NCBI RefSeq assembly: GCF_021155765.1
Contig: NC_060115.1
Location: forward strand, 13,930,493 to 13,994,492
DNA from: Diprion similis
Lineage: Eukaryota > Arthropoda > Insecta > Hymenoptera > Diprionidae
Length of the DNA: 64,000 bases
Direction of reading: 5' to 3'
How positions within the stretch are numbered: position 1 is the first letter of the stretch; every line of letters begins with the position of its first letter. The notes beneath the pieces were generated by a model that did no database searches, was not told the DNA's origin, and saw only the letters and a program-made list of their open reading frames with translations. Shown in pieces: positions 43,780 through 53,966 of the stretch. Made by a program: the position numbers and the translations under genes.

Positions 43780-44823
43780 TTAGCCTGTAGTGTGTCGTGT
43801 GTCTTGATTTTTTGTGATGTTGGAAACGGTGGATAGTCCCTTGTCCTTTGTCTCGTGTGTGTCGTCTGTAAGGTTTTTGGTGTGGTGGCGTATCGTGTAT
43901 AGTGTTGTGTTTTTGTTCCGGTGGTTTGTGTGTTTTTGGGTGTGCCTCCGGTGTGTGGTGATCGTTCGTTGGTGTGTGCTGGTTGCAGTCCGTAAATAGT
44001 CATGACTGTGTCGTATATCGGTCTTTATGTTTGGTGTGTGGGTGTCTGGTCGTGTGTTCGTGTCTGTTTCACCCACGTGTCGAGTTTTTCCGCCTCGTCC
44101 AGTGCTCTTTTTAACCGGTCTCTGAGCATTTGTGTCGGTGATGGTGTTCGTATGCGTGTACTTGGGTTGTGTGATGTGTTTGTGTTGCGTTTCGTCATGG
44201 TGTCTGTGTGCTTGCATGCGTTTTCGTGTGTGTGTAATTTCTCGTTGCGGACCAGTCCGCCGCATTTGCTGCAAGTAGCCGCGCCACTGGGATTTGTTTT
44301 TTGTGTGTGTTCTGTTGTTGTTGCTGTTGCTTGTATGGTGTGTGTAGGTTTGCTTGTGAGTGTTTGTGCGTATGTGCTTAGGGTTGTAGGGTGTGTCGTG
44401 GTTGTGATGGATGATGTGTGTGTTTGTGTGTGTTTGTGTGTGTTTGGCCGGGGTGGGCAGTAGTGTGCATTGTGTGGTGGTGGTGGGTGGTGTGTGTGTG
44501 GTTGTGAGTGTTTGTGTGTATGCGGCCGGGGTGAGCAGTAGTGTGCGTCGTGTGGTGGTGATGAGTGATGTGTGTGTGGTTGTGGGTGGTTGTGTGTATT
44601 CGGCCGGGGTGGGCAGTAGTGTGCGTCGTGTTGTGGTGGTGGTGGGTGTTGTTTGTGTGCCTGTGCTGTCTATACCGTCTGGTCCGTATCTGTGTAGGTG
44701 TGGTGGTTGTTCTGGTGTCTGTAGTAGCGGTATGTGTCGTGTCTGTCGTGTTCGTCTGTCCGGGGGGTATGCCATCCGGGGGGTGATTCCCGATGGCCCG
44801 GCTTCCTCGTTTCCTCTTTCCAT
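43780..44823 (-). CDS. Third ORF of the gypsy-type element, Thr/His-rich with LLPTP repeats
   Basis: It follows the integrase stop by about 55 bp. The first part carries three 26-residue repeats each with LLPTPA or LLLTPA and YTQ/HTQ, matching motifs in gag and near the protease of the same element. Downstream, another frame is more convincing: near 44215-44276 it encodes CSKCGG...HTHENACKH, a C2HC-type finger, and then a helix LRDRLKRALDEAEKLDTW. A frameshift near 44300 probably joins the two. No envelope features (signal peptide, membrane helix) were seen. The low stop content of the A/C-rich strand means frame length alone proves little. Confidence 0.4.
   Translation of the reverse strand: MERGNEEAGPSGITPRMAYPPDRRTRQTRHIPLLQTPEQPPHLHRYGPDGIDSTGTQTTPTTTTTRRTLLPTPAEYTQPPTTTHTSLITTTRRTLLLTPAAYTQTLTTTHTPPTTTTQCTLLPTPAKHTQTHTNTHIIHHNHDTPYNPKHIRTNTHKQTYTHHTSNSNNNRTHTKNKSQWRGYLQQMRRTGPQREITHTRKRMQAHRHHDETQHKHITQPKYTHTNTITDTNAQRPVKKSTGRGGKTRHVGETDTNTRPDTHTPNIKTDIRHSHDYLRTATSTHQRTITTHRRHTQKHTNHRNKNTTLYTIRHHTKNLTDDTHETKDKGLSTVSNITKNQDTRHTTG
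44446..44680 (-). repeat. 78-bp tandem repeat encoding LLPTP units
   Basis: GGCCGGGGTGAGCAG-type starts at 44446, 44524 and 44602. The 78-bp period equals 26 codons, so the repeat is in frame. Confidence 0.8.
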
Positions 44824-44879
44824 TTTCTTGTTTTACCTGTCGGATCGTAATGTGTGTGTTAGGTTTTTATTTAGCTTGG

Positions 44880-45920
44880 TTATGTGTATAGTTTTAAATT
44901 GTCTATGTGCCATTTTCCTGCACTTTTGCCGCTTTCTGATTTTAGTTCGTATATTGTTGGTGAAATTTTATTTGTGATTATAAATGGACCTGTAAATCGT
45001 TTGGTTAGTTTAGCTGCAACTCTATCCGCTCCGGATGAGAGCGTGTGATTTTTTTTTAATACTCTATCTCCTACCTTGAATTCGATATTACGTCTACGCA
45101 GGTTGTAATAGTGTGATTGTTTTTCGTTTGCTTCCACCAGGTGTCTTTGTACTTCCTCGCGGAGCGTCTGTAATCGTCTTAAATGATCTGTCCATTTGTC
45201 TGTGTCCTGTGTTTCTATTTCCCTGACATCTTCTAGCTGTTTTTTCATACATTGGGTTGGGTTTAATTCCCTGCCTAGATTGAGGAATGCTGGTGTGTGT
45301 TTGGTTGACGTGTGTGTACATGTGTTTAGTGCGAATTGTAGGTCTTGCAGGTGTGCGTCCCATTCCCGGTGGTCATTGTCTATGTATGCCTGAATCATTG
45401 TTTTGATTGTACGATTTACTCGTTCTACCGGGTTTGCTTGAGCGTGATATGGGGGTATTGTGGTGTGTCTGATGTTGAATTTTTGTGTGAGTTCGCGGAT
45501 TAGTTTGTTAATGTATGGTGTACCGTTGTCTGTTAATAGGATGCGTGGCGTTCCCCAGCGTGATATTACGTGAGAGTGGAGTGCGCGTTCTACTGTTTGT
45601 GCATTTGCTTTTTTCATTGGCGTCATCTCTACCCATTTTGTGTACAAGTCCTGAAATACTATTATGTATTGGTTTTTGTTTTTTGAAAGTGGTAGTGGTC
45701 CCATTATGTCCGATGCTACCACTGTCCACGGTTCCTCAATTATTCTTAGTCCCATGAGTCCTGCCGGTTTTGCTTGTATGATTTTTGTCCGTTGGCAAGT
45801 TCCGCATTTGCGTACGCGGTTGACTATGTCGCAGTACATGCCGGGCCAGTAGTATTCTTTTGCTACGCGTTGGTATGTCTTTTCTATCCTTAAATGTCCT
45901 GTTTGCGGTGTATTGTGGTT
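44880..45920 (-). pseudogene. Gypsy integrase
   Basis: An HHCC zinc-binding N-terminus can be read from about 45920 (H...H...CGTCQRTK), just after an in-frame TAA at 45919-45921. The catalytic core has VASDIMGPLP, LLTDNGTPY and NPVERVNRT (D, D, E). A C-terminal region with FKVGDRVLKKNHTLSSG and KRFTGPFII follows, and the frame ends at KWHIDNLKLYT. Apart from the single TAA it is in frame with RNase H. Confidence 0.87.
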
Positions 45921-46598
45921 TTAGTGTAATATTTGTGTGATATTGTTTTTTAGTATTACTAATTTCCATGGGTTTGTGTCGGGTAAAAGGTTTGAGTGTA
46001 GTGGATCTGGTCTATGGAAATATAGGTTGTTGTCGCGGATTCGCCATGCATCGTTTTTCTCTGGTCGTGTTTGTACTTGTGCTTTTTTATATGTGAACCA
46101 TTTGTCTGTGTTGTCTGTTATTGCGTGTGTGGTTTCTTCGTGTTCGTGTAGTCGTGATAGTGCGTCGGGTACGTGGTGCATAGCTCCTTTTCTATGTTCC
46201 GGCTCGAAGTCGTATTCTAAAAGCTCTAGTGCCCATCTCGCTAGTCGTCCGGTCGGGTTTTTTAGTTCCCTGAGCCATTTTAGCGCTGCGTGGTCTGTGA
46301 TGACCTGGAATTTGTACCCTTCTACGTACGGTCTAAATTTTTTGATGGCCCATACGACGGCTAAGCATTCCCTCTCCGTTGTCGAGTATTTGCGCTCCGC
46401 CTCCCTTAACGCTCGGCTGGCGTATGCGATGACGTGTTCTTCATCATCGAGGGTTTGCGTTAGCACGGCGCCGAGGCCTGTACCGCTTGCGTCTGTTTGT
46501 AGTGTGAATGTTTGTGTGTAATCTGGACATGTGAGTGTGGGTGGCGTGCTGAGTTTATGTTTGATTGTGTCTAATGCGTGTTGTTGTTCTTTTTCCCA
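45921..46598 (-). pseudogene. Gypsy RNase H region
   Basis: TLQTDASGTGLGAVL, YASRALREAERKYSTTERECLAVVWAIKKFRPYVEG and the TDHAALKW block are the classic gypsy RNase H motifs. An in-frame TAA near 46600 (in place of a probable WQW) separates it from the RT connection domain. Confidence 0.87.
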
Positions 46599-48550
46599 TT
46601 ACCATTTCTGTTCTTTTTTCACTAATCGGGTTAGTGGCTCAATTATTTCCGCGAAATTTGGGATTAAGCGTCTGTACCACGAGGCCATGCCTATGATTCT
46701 CCGTGCCTGTTTGATTGTTTTTGGTTGTGGGTAGTCTGTTATTGGTTGTGTTTTGTCTGGGTCTACGTGTAGGCCGTGTTTGTTATGATGTATCCCAGGT
46801 ATTTAACTTGTGAGCACCCGAATTCACACTTTCCTGGGTTTATTGTTAATCCTGCTCTTGGTATTCTGTCTAGTATGTGTGCGAGTCTGTGTATGTATTC
46901 CTCGTATGTTTGTGTGACTATAATGATGTCGTCTAGGTATGCGAATGCATATGGTTCCGCGTCCGCACCTATTAGTTTATCGAGTAGTCTTTGGAATGTC
47001 GCGGGTGCGCCTGATAGGCCGTATGGCATTCGTTTAAATTGGAATAACCCTTTTCCCGGTACTGTGAATGCTGTTATGTGTTTGCTGTTCTCGTCTAATG
47101 GTATTTGAAAGTATGCTTGGCTCAAGTCTATTTTTGAGATGTATTGTGCTTGTCGTAATTTGTCTAGTATTGCTGTCATGTATGGTAACGGGTATGCATC
47201 TTTCCGGGATACTAAGTTCACTTTTCTGAAGTCTAGGCAGAATCTGTGTGTATTATTCGGTTTTTTTATCATAACTATTGGACTCGACCATTCGCTGTTC
47301 GAGGGCTCTATTACGTCCTCTCTCAGCAATTTTTCTACCTCCTCGTAAATTGCTTCCCGTATTTTCGGTGATACCATGTAATATCGTTGTTTTATCGGTG
47401 CGTGTCCTTGTGTGTCTATTTTGTGTTTGATTAAGTGAGTGAGGCCTAGTTGTCCCGGCGGTGTGATGATTTTCTCGTGTATTATTGATTGTAGTTGTGT
47501 GTGTTGTGTTTGTGTGAGCTCCTGTATGCCGGCGCATGCTTGTGTTTTTGGTGGTTGTGCGTGACTTTGCGTTGAGTGTGTTTGTGTGTACAGGTTCGGG
47601 TTCGGTAGGGAGTCTGGTGTAGGTAATAGTGCTTTTCTTGTTATATTTTTTTCTTCCGGTTTTCCCTGCGTGTGGATTTGTGTTGGGTGCGGTTGTGTGT
47701 ATAAATTTGGATTCGGCGGGAAATTCGGTGTGGGTAATAATGCTTTTCTTGTTTTATTTTTTTCTTCCGGTTTTCCCTGCGTATGGATTTGTGTTGAGTT
47801 TGTTCGCGATCTCCGTACGGTTAGTATTTTTCTTGGTTCTGTTTGTGTCTTTGTTATTTTTGCTTCCGCCTGTTGTAATTTTTCCGCGGCTTTCGCTTGT
47901 TTTGTGTGTGTTTGTGATGCTTGGTCGTGGGTGATTGGTTGTGGGGTGTGTGTTTGTGTTGCCTGTTCTCGTGTGGTTGTTTCGATTGGTGTTGGTATTT
48001 TCTGTGGGTTGTGTGTGATGTTGTATTTTAATTCTGGTTGCTCCGCTATTGACCATGTATTTTTTTCGTAATTAATTCTCATGCCGAACTCTGTTACCGC
48101 GTCTACGCCGAGAATGCATGGTTCTGCGAGTGTCGTTACGGTGCCGAAATGTATGAGTTTTGTGACCTTGCCGATTCGCCATGGCAGCATTGTAGCTCCG
48201 CTTATAGGTGTTCTCGAGCCGTTCGCTGTGCTCAGTGTTCTGTTCGGTGTGTCGTATATGTCTATTTGTGCTTCGTGTATTAGTTTGATGGTTTCCGCGC
48301 CTGCGTATAAGTGAGATGAGCCTGTGTCTATTAACGCGTCGAATTCGAAGCCTATCATATCCACTCGCACGTGAAATCTTGGGTCATGTGTGTTATTGTG
48401 TAATGTGTAAGTTGTGTAATCGGGTGTGTTGGTGTTGTTGTTTCCGGGAGCTACCTCCACCCTGTTTCGGTGTTCCCTTATTCGTTTCCCCGGTTTTGAG
48501 TGTGGGGGCATTCTCGTCTGAAATGTCCTGTTTGGTTGCAGTTGAAGCAT
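46599..48550 (-). pseudogene. Gypsy protease and reverse transcriptase
   Basis: Protease with FDALIDTGSSHLYAG (about 48340), then a long A/C-rich linker with two 38-residue repeats, each containing a QGKPEEKN block and LLPTP. The RT follows: QRYYMVSPKIREAI, then SSPIVMIKKPN, CLDFRKVN, LSQAYFQIPL, FKRMPYGLSGAPATFQ and YLDDIIIV (catalytic). A frameshift near 46790 breaks the thumb, after which GLHVDPDKT reads in the RNase H frame. Confidence 0.9.
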
Positions 48551-48875
48551 CTGCTTATTGCTGTGTTTGTATTTGTCTGTGGTTGAATGTGTTGGTACGG
48601 TGGTTTGTACTGTGTTTGGCGGTTCGTTGGCAGGTTGTAGGTTAACGCTGGTGGTATGTTTGGTGTGGGTAATAGTGCTGCTCGTGTTTGTATGTGTGTT
48701 GCTATCCGTGGTGTAAATGTGTTTGTGTCTTGGTATGCTGCTGTGTAGTTTTGTTGGCGGGAGCTTGGTGTTTGCGATCTAATCGTTTGTTGTCTGGTGT
48801 TTTCCCATTCTACGTTTGATTCCCACATTTTCGCCGCGTTTTCTAGTCGTTCGAAGTTGGCGAAGTCGTATGGTT
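48478..48875 (-). pseudogene. Gypsy gag, C-terminal part with zinc knuckle
   Basis: KPYDFANFERLENAAKMW, then a Gln/Thr-rich region with one LLPTP motif, then the CCHC knuckle CFNCNQTGHFRREC. The frame overlaps that of the protease by about 70 bp. Its N-terminal part is beyond the solo LTR at 48876-51336. The open frame up to 48972 reads into that LTR and is not gag. Confidence 0.8.
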
Positions 48876-51336
48876 TGTAACACGGCGATTTGCACCGCGT
48901 TATATGACCTCCGATATCCCCGTTATCGTGAAAAGGCAGCAAGGATTTTTGGCAGTCGATATGGTCATACATGTAATTTCAAGTGTTGTTACTAATTTCT
49001 TTCGATTTTGTTTCCCCTTCTTTCCACCTATCCCGAGATATCCTGAGAGATAAAGGCGGTGAGAGAGAAAGGAGGGAAAAGAACAGCTACCGACAATTCG
49101 ACAACGCCAAGGGTACATCTACGAGGATGAAATCGTCCTGGCAGGTGGCTCAACGCCTCGCAGCTAGTACCCGTGCCTCCCCCGCATACGTTCCGGAGAG
49201 CTACGAGGCTGCCGCCTACTACATCATCCACGGAGCCGAGAAATGTGGGCGAATCGGCTCACTTGAACGCCATACCCTCCCCAGCTGTTTCGTCGCCCTG
49301 GTCCGAAGAAATTAAAATTCGGCCAGATTATTCAGGAGGGAGGTCCAAGGCCGTAACGTGATGTTCACCAACAACGTCGGTGAACGTTAAAGAGCCCTCT
49401 ACGGGCTCAGTACCGCTGAAAGTACCGCCCACGCACCTTGAAGGGGTTAGGCACGGCGAAAGCTGCGAGTGCTGCGAGGCCTGCCAGAAACCCTGCCCAG
49501 GAGGTGCTGCCAACCGACGTCCCGAAAAAGAAGTTCGGCAAACAACGCCGTTGCAACTACGACGCTGCGCGGAAGAGTCCCCGAACGACTTACTTCTGCA
49601 TCTTGGCATGGTCCGATCAGACGTGTTTTTGTACTTTGCTGCCTTTGCCGTTAGCGTTCCTTCTTATCGTTCCTGTTTGTTATCATAATCCCTTTTATCG
49701 TTACCGAACTTTTCCCTTTTATCGTTTTGTGTCGTTCAGTGAGCCTGTGTCATAAACTATTAACCAGGACTCTAATTATTGTGTGTGAGACACCGATCCT
49801 GTTCTACTAACGTAAGTGAGCTTTTGTTACCGCTCGAACCCCCGAGACGCAATTGCTTATCGTTTGTCTTGGTGACCGTTAGGGTCGTAATTTTCCGTAT
49901 CTCGGGTTTTCGTGTGGCCTGTTAATTTATTCAATGACCATTTCGACGAGCCTAACCAATTATTAACATCCCTACTTTTGTTCCCGAATTTTTTCTGTTA
50001 ATTTTACCCCGCATGGCCCCCTCATCCCGCGTCCGCGTGGCGACGGCGTCATTCTAGTCCTTTGTGTTTTCGGGTAACTTAACCGCGATATCGTGAAGAA
50101 ATATCGTTTCGATTGTTGCTCTCGTTTAATTAAATATCGTATTGGATCTCGTTATCGTGTTACCGTTCATCAAAAATCACATCTTGTATAATTGCGCAAC
50201 AACCGTGTAATATTACGCAATAGCGTCGGTTGCGACCATCTTTGTGGCGTCGTTGTTTGAATCGTCCCCGCGCTATCTCCCGCTACCGCGTGGCGCTGGA
50301 TCCGATATATCGAAACATCGCGGAGAACCGAAGCCGCCACGCCACTGTGCCTTTCGAGAGCTGTCGAGTTACAAATCGAGCGCTCCCTGGATGGTTACGC
50401 CACCGTACTTTCTTCCCGTCGTGTCGTGCGCCGCGTAACCGTACGCTCCCCTTTGAGGTAGATACAACGCGTGCGCAAGAAGCGAATATTTTGTATCGTT
50501 TAAAATATTGTTACCGGTCATAATTTAAGGTTAAGACTCTTGTATTATTATTTTGTAATTAGACGAGTTCTAGTCTTGTGACAGCTGACGCTGTGTTTCC
50601 CGTTTTCGACTCCTTTGTATTATATCGAGTCTTTCGTCACCAGCTGTCACGTTGCGTTGGTTCCGTACCTTATTCCGTTAAGATTTCTTGTATCTTATTT
50701 ATCGAAGATTGTCTTTCAATTCGAGTTATCGTTATTATTCTCGCGTGATATTAAGTTTAAGATTTCCTGTATTTTACTTAACGAAGATTGTTTATCGTCA
50801 TTTGAGTTACCATCTTTGTTTGGTTACGAGTTTCTTTCTATCATTCGTGTATTTCAATCAGTGAAGATTGTTTTATTTTGTTACGCTATTATTTCCGTTT
50901 CCGGTATTGAGTCTTTTAAACCATCCTTTGTTTTTGTCACCACTCTTCCTCAAGGACTGTGTACGACCTAGGTAACTTTGAGACCTACTTCCGTCCCTGC
51001 TAATAAACTAACATTTCGTTACCTTTACTCTTGAGCAATTTTTTATAATAGAAAAGTGTGTTGTCCGTTCACTATCCGGCCACTCCCCTCCGCCAAATAC
51101 TGAGCTACCGAGTTCCCTTTTCCCTTTTTCCCTTTTTACCTTTAAGATTATCGTGGTACAGCGTACCTGGCGCCCAACAAAATTTTCCTCCCGTTTATTT
51201 CGGAGAATTATCATTTTGCAGCCTGATTCACCGATTTAACCATTCTTCAATTTCGTGACGTATCGTAAGCCTCATTTGTCCTCATCCTTGCTGCCGACAC
51301 GATCCTCAGTAGGCGTGCATCGATTGACGGGTCGCA
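48876..51336 (+). mobile_element. Long LTR family 1, copy 2: solo LTR, TSD GGTT, in gypsy gag
   Basis: TGTAACACGGCG...GACGGGTCGCA with GGTT at 48872-48875 and 51337-51340. If it is removed, the gag frame reads through. It carries a primer-site motif TGGCGCCCAAC at 51168-51178, 158 bp before its end. Open frames within (for example 49380-49755) are not preserved in the other copies. Confidence 0.8.
51168..51178 (+). other. tRNA-Lys primer-site-like motif in LTR family 1, copy 2
   Basis: TGGCGCCCAAC, a perfect 11-base match to the complement of the tRNA-Lys 3' end, inside the duplication-bounded unit. Confidence 0.6.
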
Positions 51337-51538
51337 GGTTTTATATACGTTTTGTATTCTATTCAAATGTTTCGGTATGCTATGTCCAGTTGCTTGTGTA
51401 TTAGGGATGGGGGTATGAGTTGTGTGAATAGTGTTCTTATTGCGATGAGATATGGTGTGATTTTTTGGAATTGTTCCTGCATGTAATTTCTTATTTTGTG
51501 TTCTAGTCTGTCTCTGTATTGAGAGTCCTGGAATGTGT
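51337..51538 (-). pseudogene. Gypsy gag, N-terminal part
   Basis: The minus strand is open in the frame that includes YRDRLEHKIRNYMQEQF and LIPPSLIHKQLDIAYR. It leads into KPYDFANFER across the solo LTR, with one TGA near 51359. The composition (A/C-rich sense) matches the rest of the gypsy element. Confidence 0.6.
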
Positions 51539-53534
51539 TGTAACGGGCTTTTTACTTCACCCGGGGGAAAGCGGGGTCGGCGCAGAGGCTCGTTTACAAA
51601 AATGGCGTTGACCAACACGGCAATAGAAAGATGGAAAAATAAAGATTGACGGCACTGCAGAACAGGTGTTGGGCGCCAGGCTCGAGAGAGCCGTAAGAGG
51701 CTATACTCTTACCAGATTCGAAATTTACCGTCCAATAGCATTCGTTCACCGACTCGAACGGCGAACCAAACTCAGACAACCAAATCGCAAAGCAAAACTA
51801 TAGCCGGGGCAAGCACAAACCAAAACAGCCGACTAGCTGGCGGTGAGGGGAACGTGGGCGCGAAGGTGAAATAGTATAGATGATAATCGAATGATTATAG
51901 ATGTAATTACCAGCATTTATTAACAGGCAACGCCGTTACGGCAAGGCAGAAGGCAACAAGCAATAAAATATTTACACGGCAAGCGGTCTTATCGGTGACG
52001 GTACGCTTCGATACAGTTCAAAAATAAATAAAAATAAAACAAAATAGTATAAAATATAACACAGCAACAAAATTAAACAATTCAATCGAACACGGCAAAG
52101 ATCAAGCAGTATAAGCTAGAAGCGACGAGCGGCAAGCGACCAAGATAAGCGAATAATAAGCGGCGTAAAATCAGTAACAATTCAATAACTCATGCGACTA
52201 CAGACTCGTTGTGAAGCAAATTCGTTAACAATTTCAAAACTCAAAACACGGCAGAACAATTCCAACAAACAAACTGGCTAACAATCTAACAGTTTCACAA
52301 ATACGAGATAATCCTTCCTCGCTTTTTCTATATTATCGGCACGGTCGCCTGTCGCTGCTTGCCGGTGGTAGTTACGCTCGGCAACGACGACACGGGCGCA
52401 CACACTCACTCACAGATTCTCTCTCTCTCTCACACTGACGTACTCGGTACGTGGCCGGGAAGCGGCACGGTACACGATCTATTACAAGTTATACGTTACA
52501 ATAAAGCAGCAAAAGATTACCGAATGAACAACCAGAGTATCTTATCGTAATTATAACAAATCAAGGTAGCAATTAAAATCAGAAATACAATTGAATAGAA
52601 AAGCTTAGCTACCACGAGGCTCGCGGGCTTTCACACAAAATGGCCGATCAAAGCCGGCCGGCGACCTGTTGCAAAAGGAAAAATGGCCTGAGGCCGTTGA
52701 GAATCTATAGCCAGCGAGATTCGGGGTAACGGCAGCCTAACTTTTTACGGCGAACGGTTCCTCGCACGGCAGAGATACTAAACAAATGACCAACAAAACG
52801 GTACTCGGTTTCCAATTCTCAATACAACACTTCAAAGCGATTAGGCACGACGATGAACTACGGTACGATTAATAGCGCAGCACAAGGGAGAGTGAGGTGG
52901 CCGCCGGCCCTCGGCGATCGCGATCCCGCGGTGGCGCTACGGGAGGGGATGATAGGTAGATTGGCGAGAGACCGGCGGGAGCCTAGGCAGCCGGTCTGTT
53001 CGCCGCGCTGTGCTGCGGGTTGCGAGGGTGGTCTAGCGATGGCGGAAATGTCCTCTCGGCGTCGGCGAGCCCAGGGGGAGACTGAGTCCGGTGGTATGTG
53101 GGTGCCGGGTGGCAAGGCCGGTCTTATCGGAGGCTCAGGTGGAGGCAACTCGACCCCCGGGGCGGCAGCGGCAGTATGTCCTTGGCGGCATCGAGGTCCG
53201 AGCAAGCAACAGCGCGACTACTGGGTCCGGGGCTTCGAACTCCACGCCGGTCGTCCGGTGGTCCCTCCGCGTTTCCCGCGACGGCAGCGCAGGGTGGTCG
53301 TTGGATGGCGTCGGCATTGGCGGCGGCAGTGGCGGCGGCAGTGGCGGTCACCTCAGACGATGGGTTGGGGGAGTAACAAAAAGCATTAGCAACAATACAT
53401 AAATCTTGAAACTAACTCCGGTTGTTCATCGGCGGCACGGCAGGACTCTCCCTTGCTCTTTAAGAGCGCTTGACGCGGCCGCCTGGGAGTGGAGGTGCGG
53501 GTCGGTGACGGGCTGGTAGACCCGCCACGTCACA
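51539..53534 (-). mobile_element. Long LTR family 2, copy B
   Basis: Matches 16325-23136 without the hAT insertion, with the same ends (minus: TGTGACGTGGC...GCCCGTTACA). The flanking 4-mers (GTGT and ATCT) differ, so the insertion has been rearranged or formed by recombination. It lies at the broken 5' end of the gypsy element. G-rich open frames at 52853-53402 are on the opposite strand to the LTR and are not convincing. Confidence 0.7.
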
Positions 53535-53962
53535 ATCTTAATAATTAAAAATTTATAGAATTATATGACAAAAATTATTAAAATGCAATTACAATACCTG
53601 AAGTATTCAAGCATTCCAATCTAGGCTTCGATGGAATCATTGTTTTCGCTACAAAGCATTTGGCAACTGTCATGGTTTTCACGTTCCTCCTGATACCTAA
53701 AAATGATTATGAGTGGAGAAAAAAGAAAAAATTTTGACAAACATACGACTTGGTTAGTCAATATTTCACGATATATACAAGAAATCATTTGGTATAGATA
53801 TATCCATAAGAGATTACCGGAAAACCGGAAGGGCACCGGTAGTCGATCCGAATCTCCGTGGGTTGTAATTTCAAACGAGAGCGGGTGTCGTTCTAGCTGA
53901 CAGTCGTGTGACAGGCTCGATAAACATTTGTACCATGAGGCTGTTCAGAGATTTTGATATAT
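53535..53962. other. Unassigned AT-rich spacer
   Basis: No gene or repeat recognised between two LTR units. Confidence 0.4.
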
Positions 53963-53966
53963 ATAT

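Larger units (their letters stand above)
36995..51538 (-). mobile_element. Gypsy-type LTR retrotransposon, 5' end missing, nested insertions
   Basis: Minus-strand order: gag (51538 to 51337, then 48875 to 48478), protease-RT-RNase H-integrase (48550-44880), a third ORF region (44823-43780, apparently continuing beyond the copia insertion to 37615), polypurine tract and 3' LTR (37600-36995). The sense strand is very rich in A and C. A copia element (38693-43661, TSD GTGTA) and a solo LTR (48876-51336, TSD GGTT) interrupt it. The 5' LTR is absent, and LTR unit 2B abuts at 51539. Confidence 0.82.

Noticed and set aside
48876..48972. N-terminal extension of the gypsy gag frame
   Set aside because: This part belongs to the inserted solo LTR (TSD GGTT); the true gag upstream part is at 51337-51538.
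51168..51178. Part of a tRNA-Lys gene
   Set aside because: Only the 11-base acceptor complement is present; no cloverleaf or internal promoter boxes.
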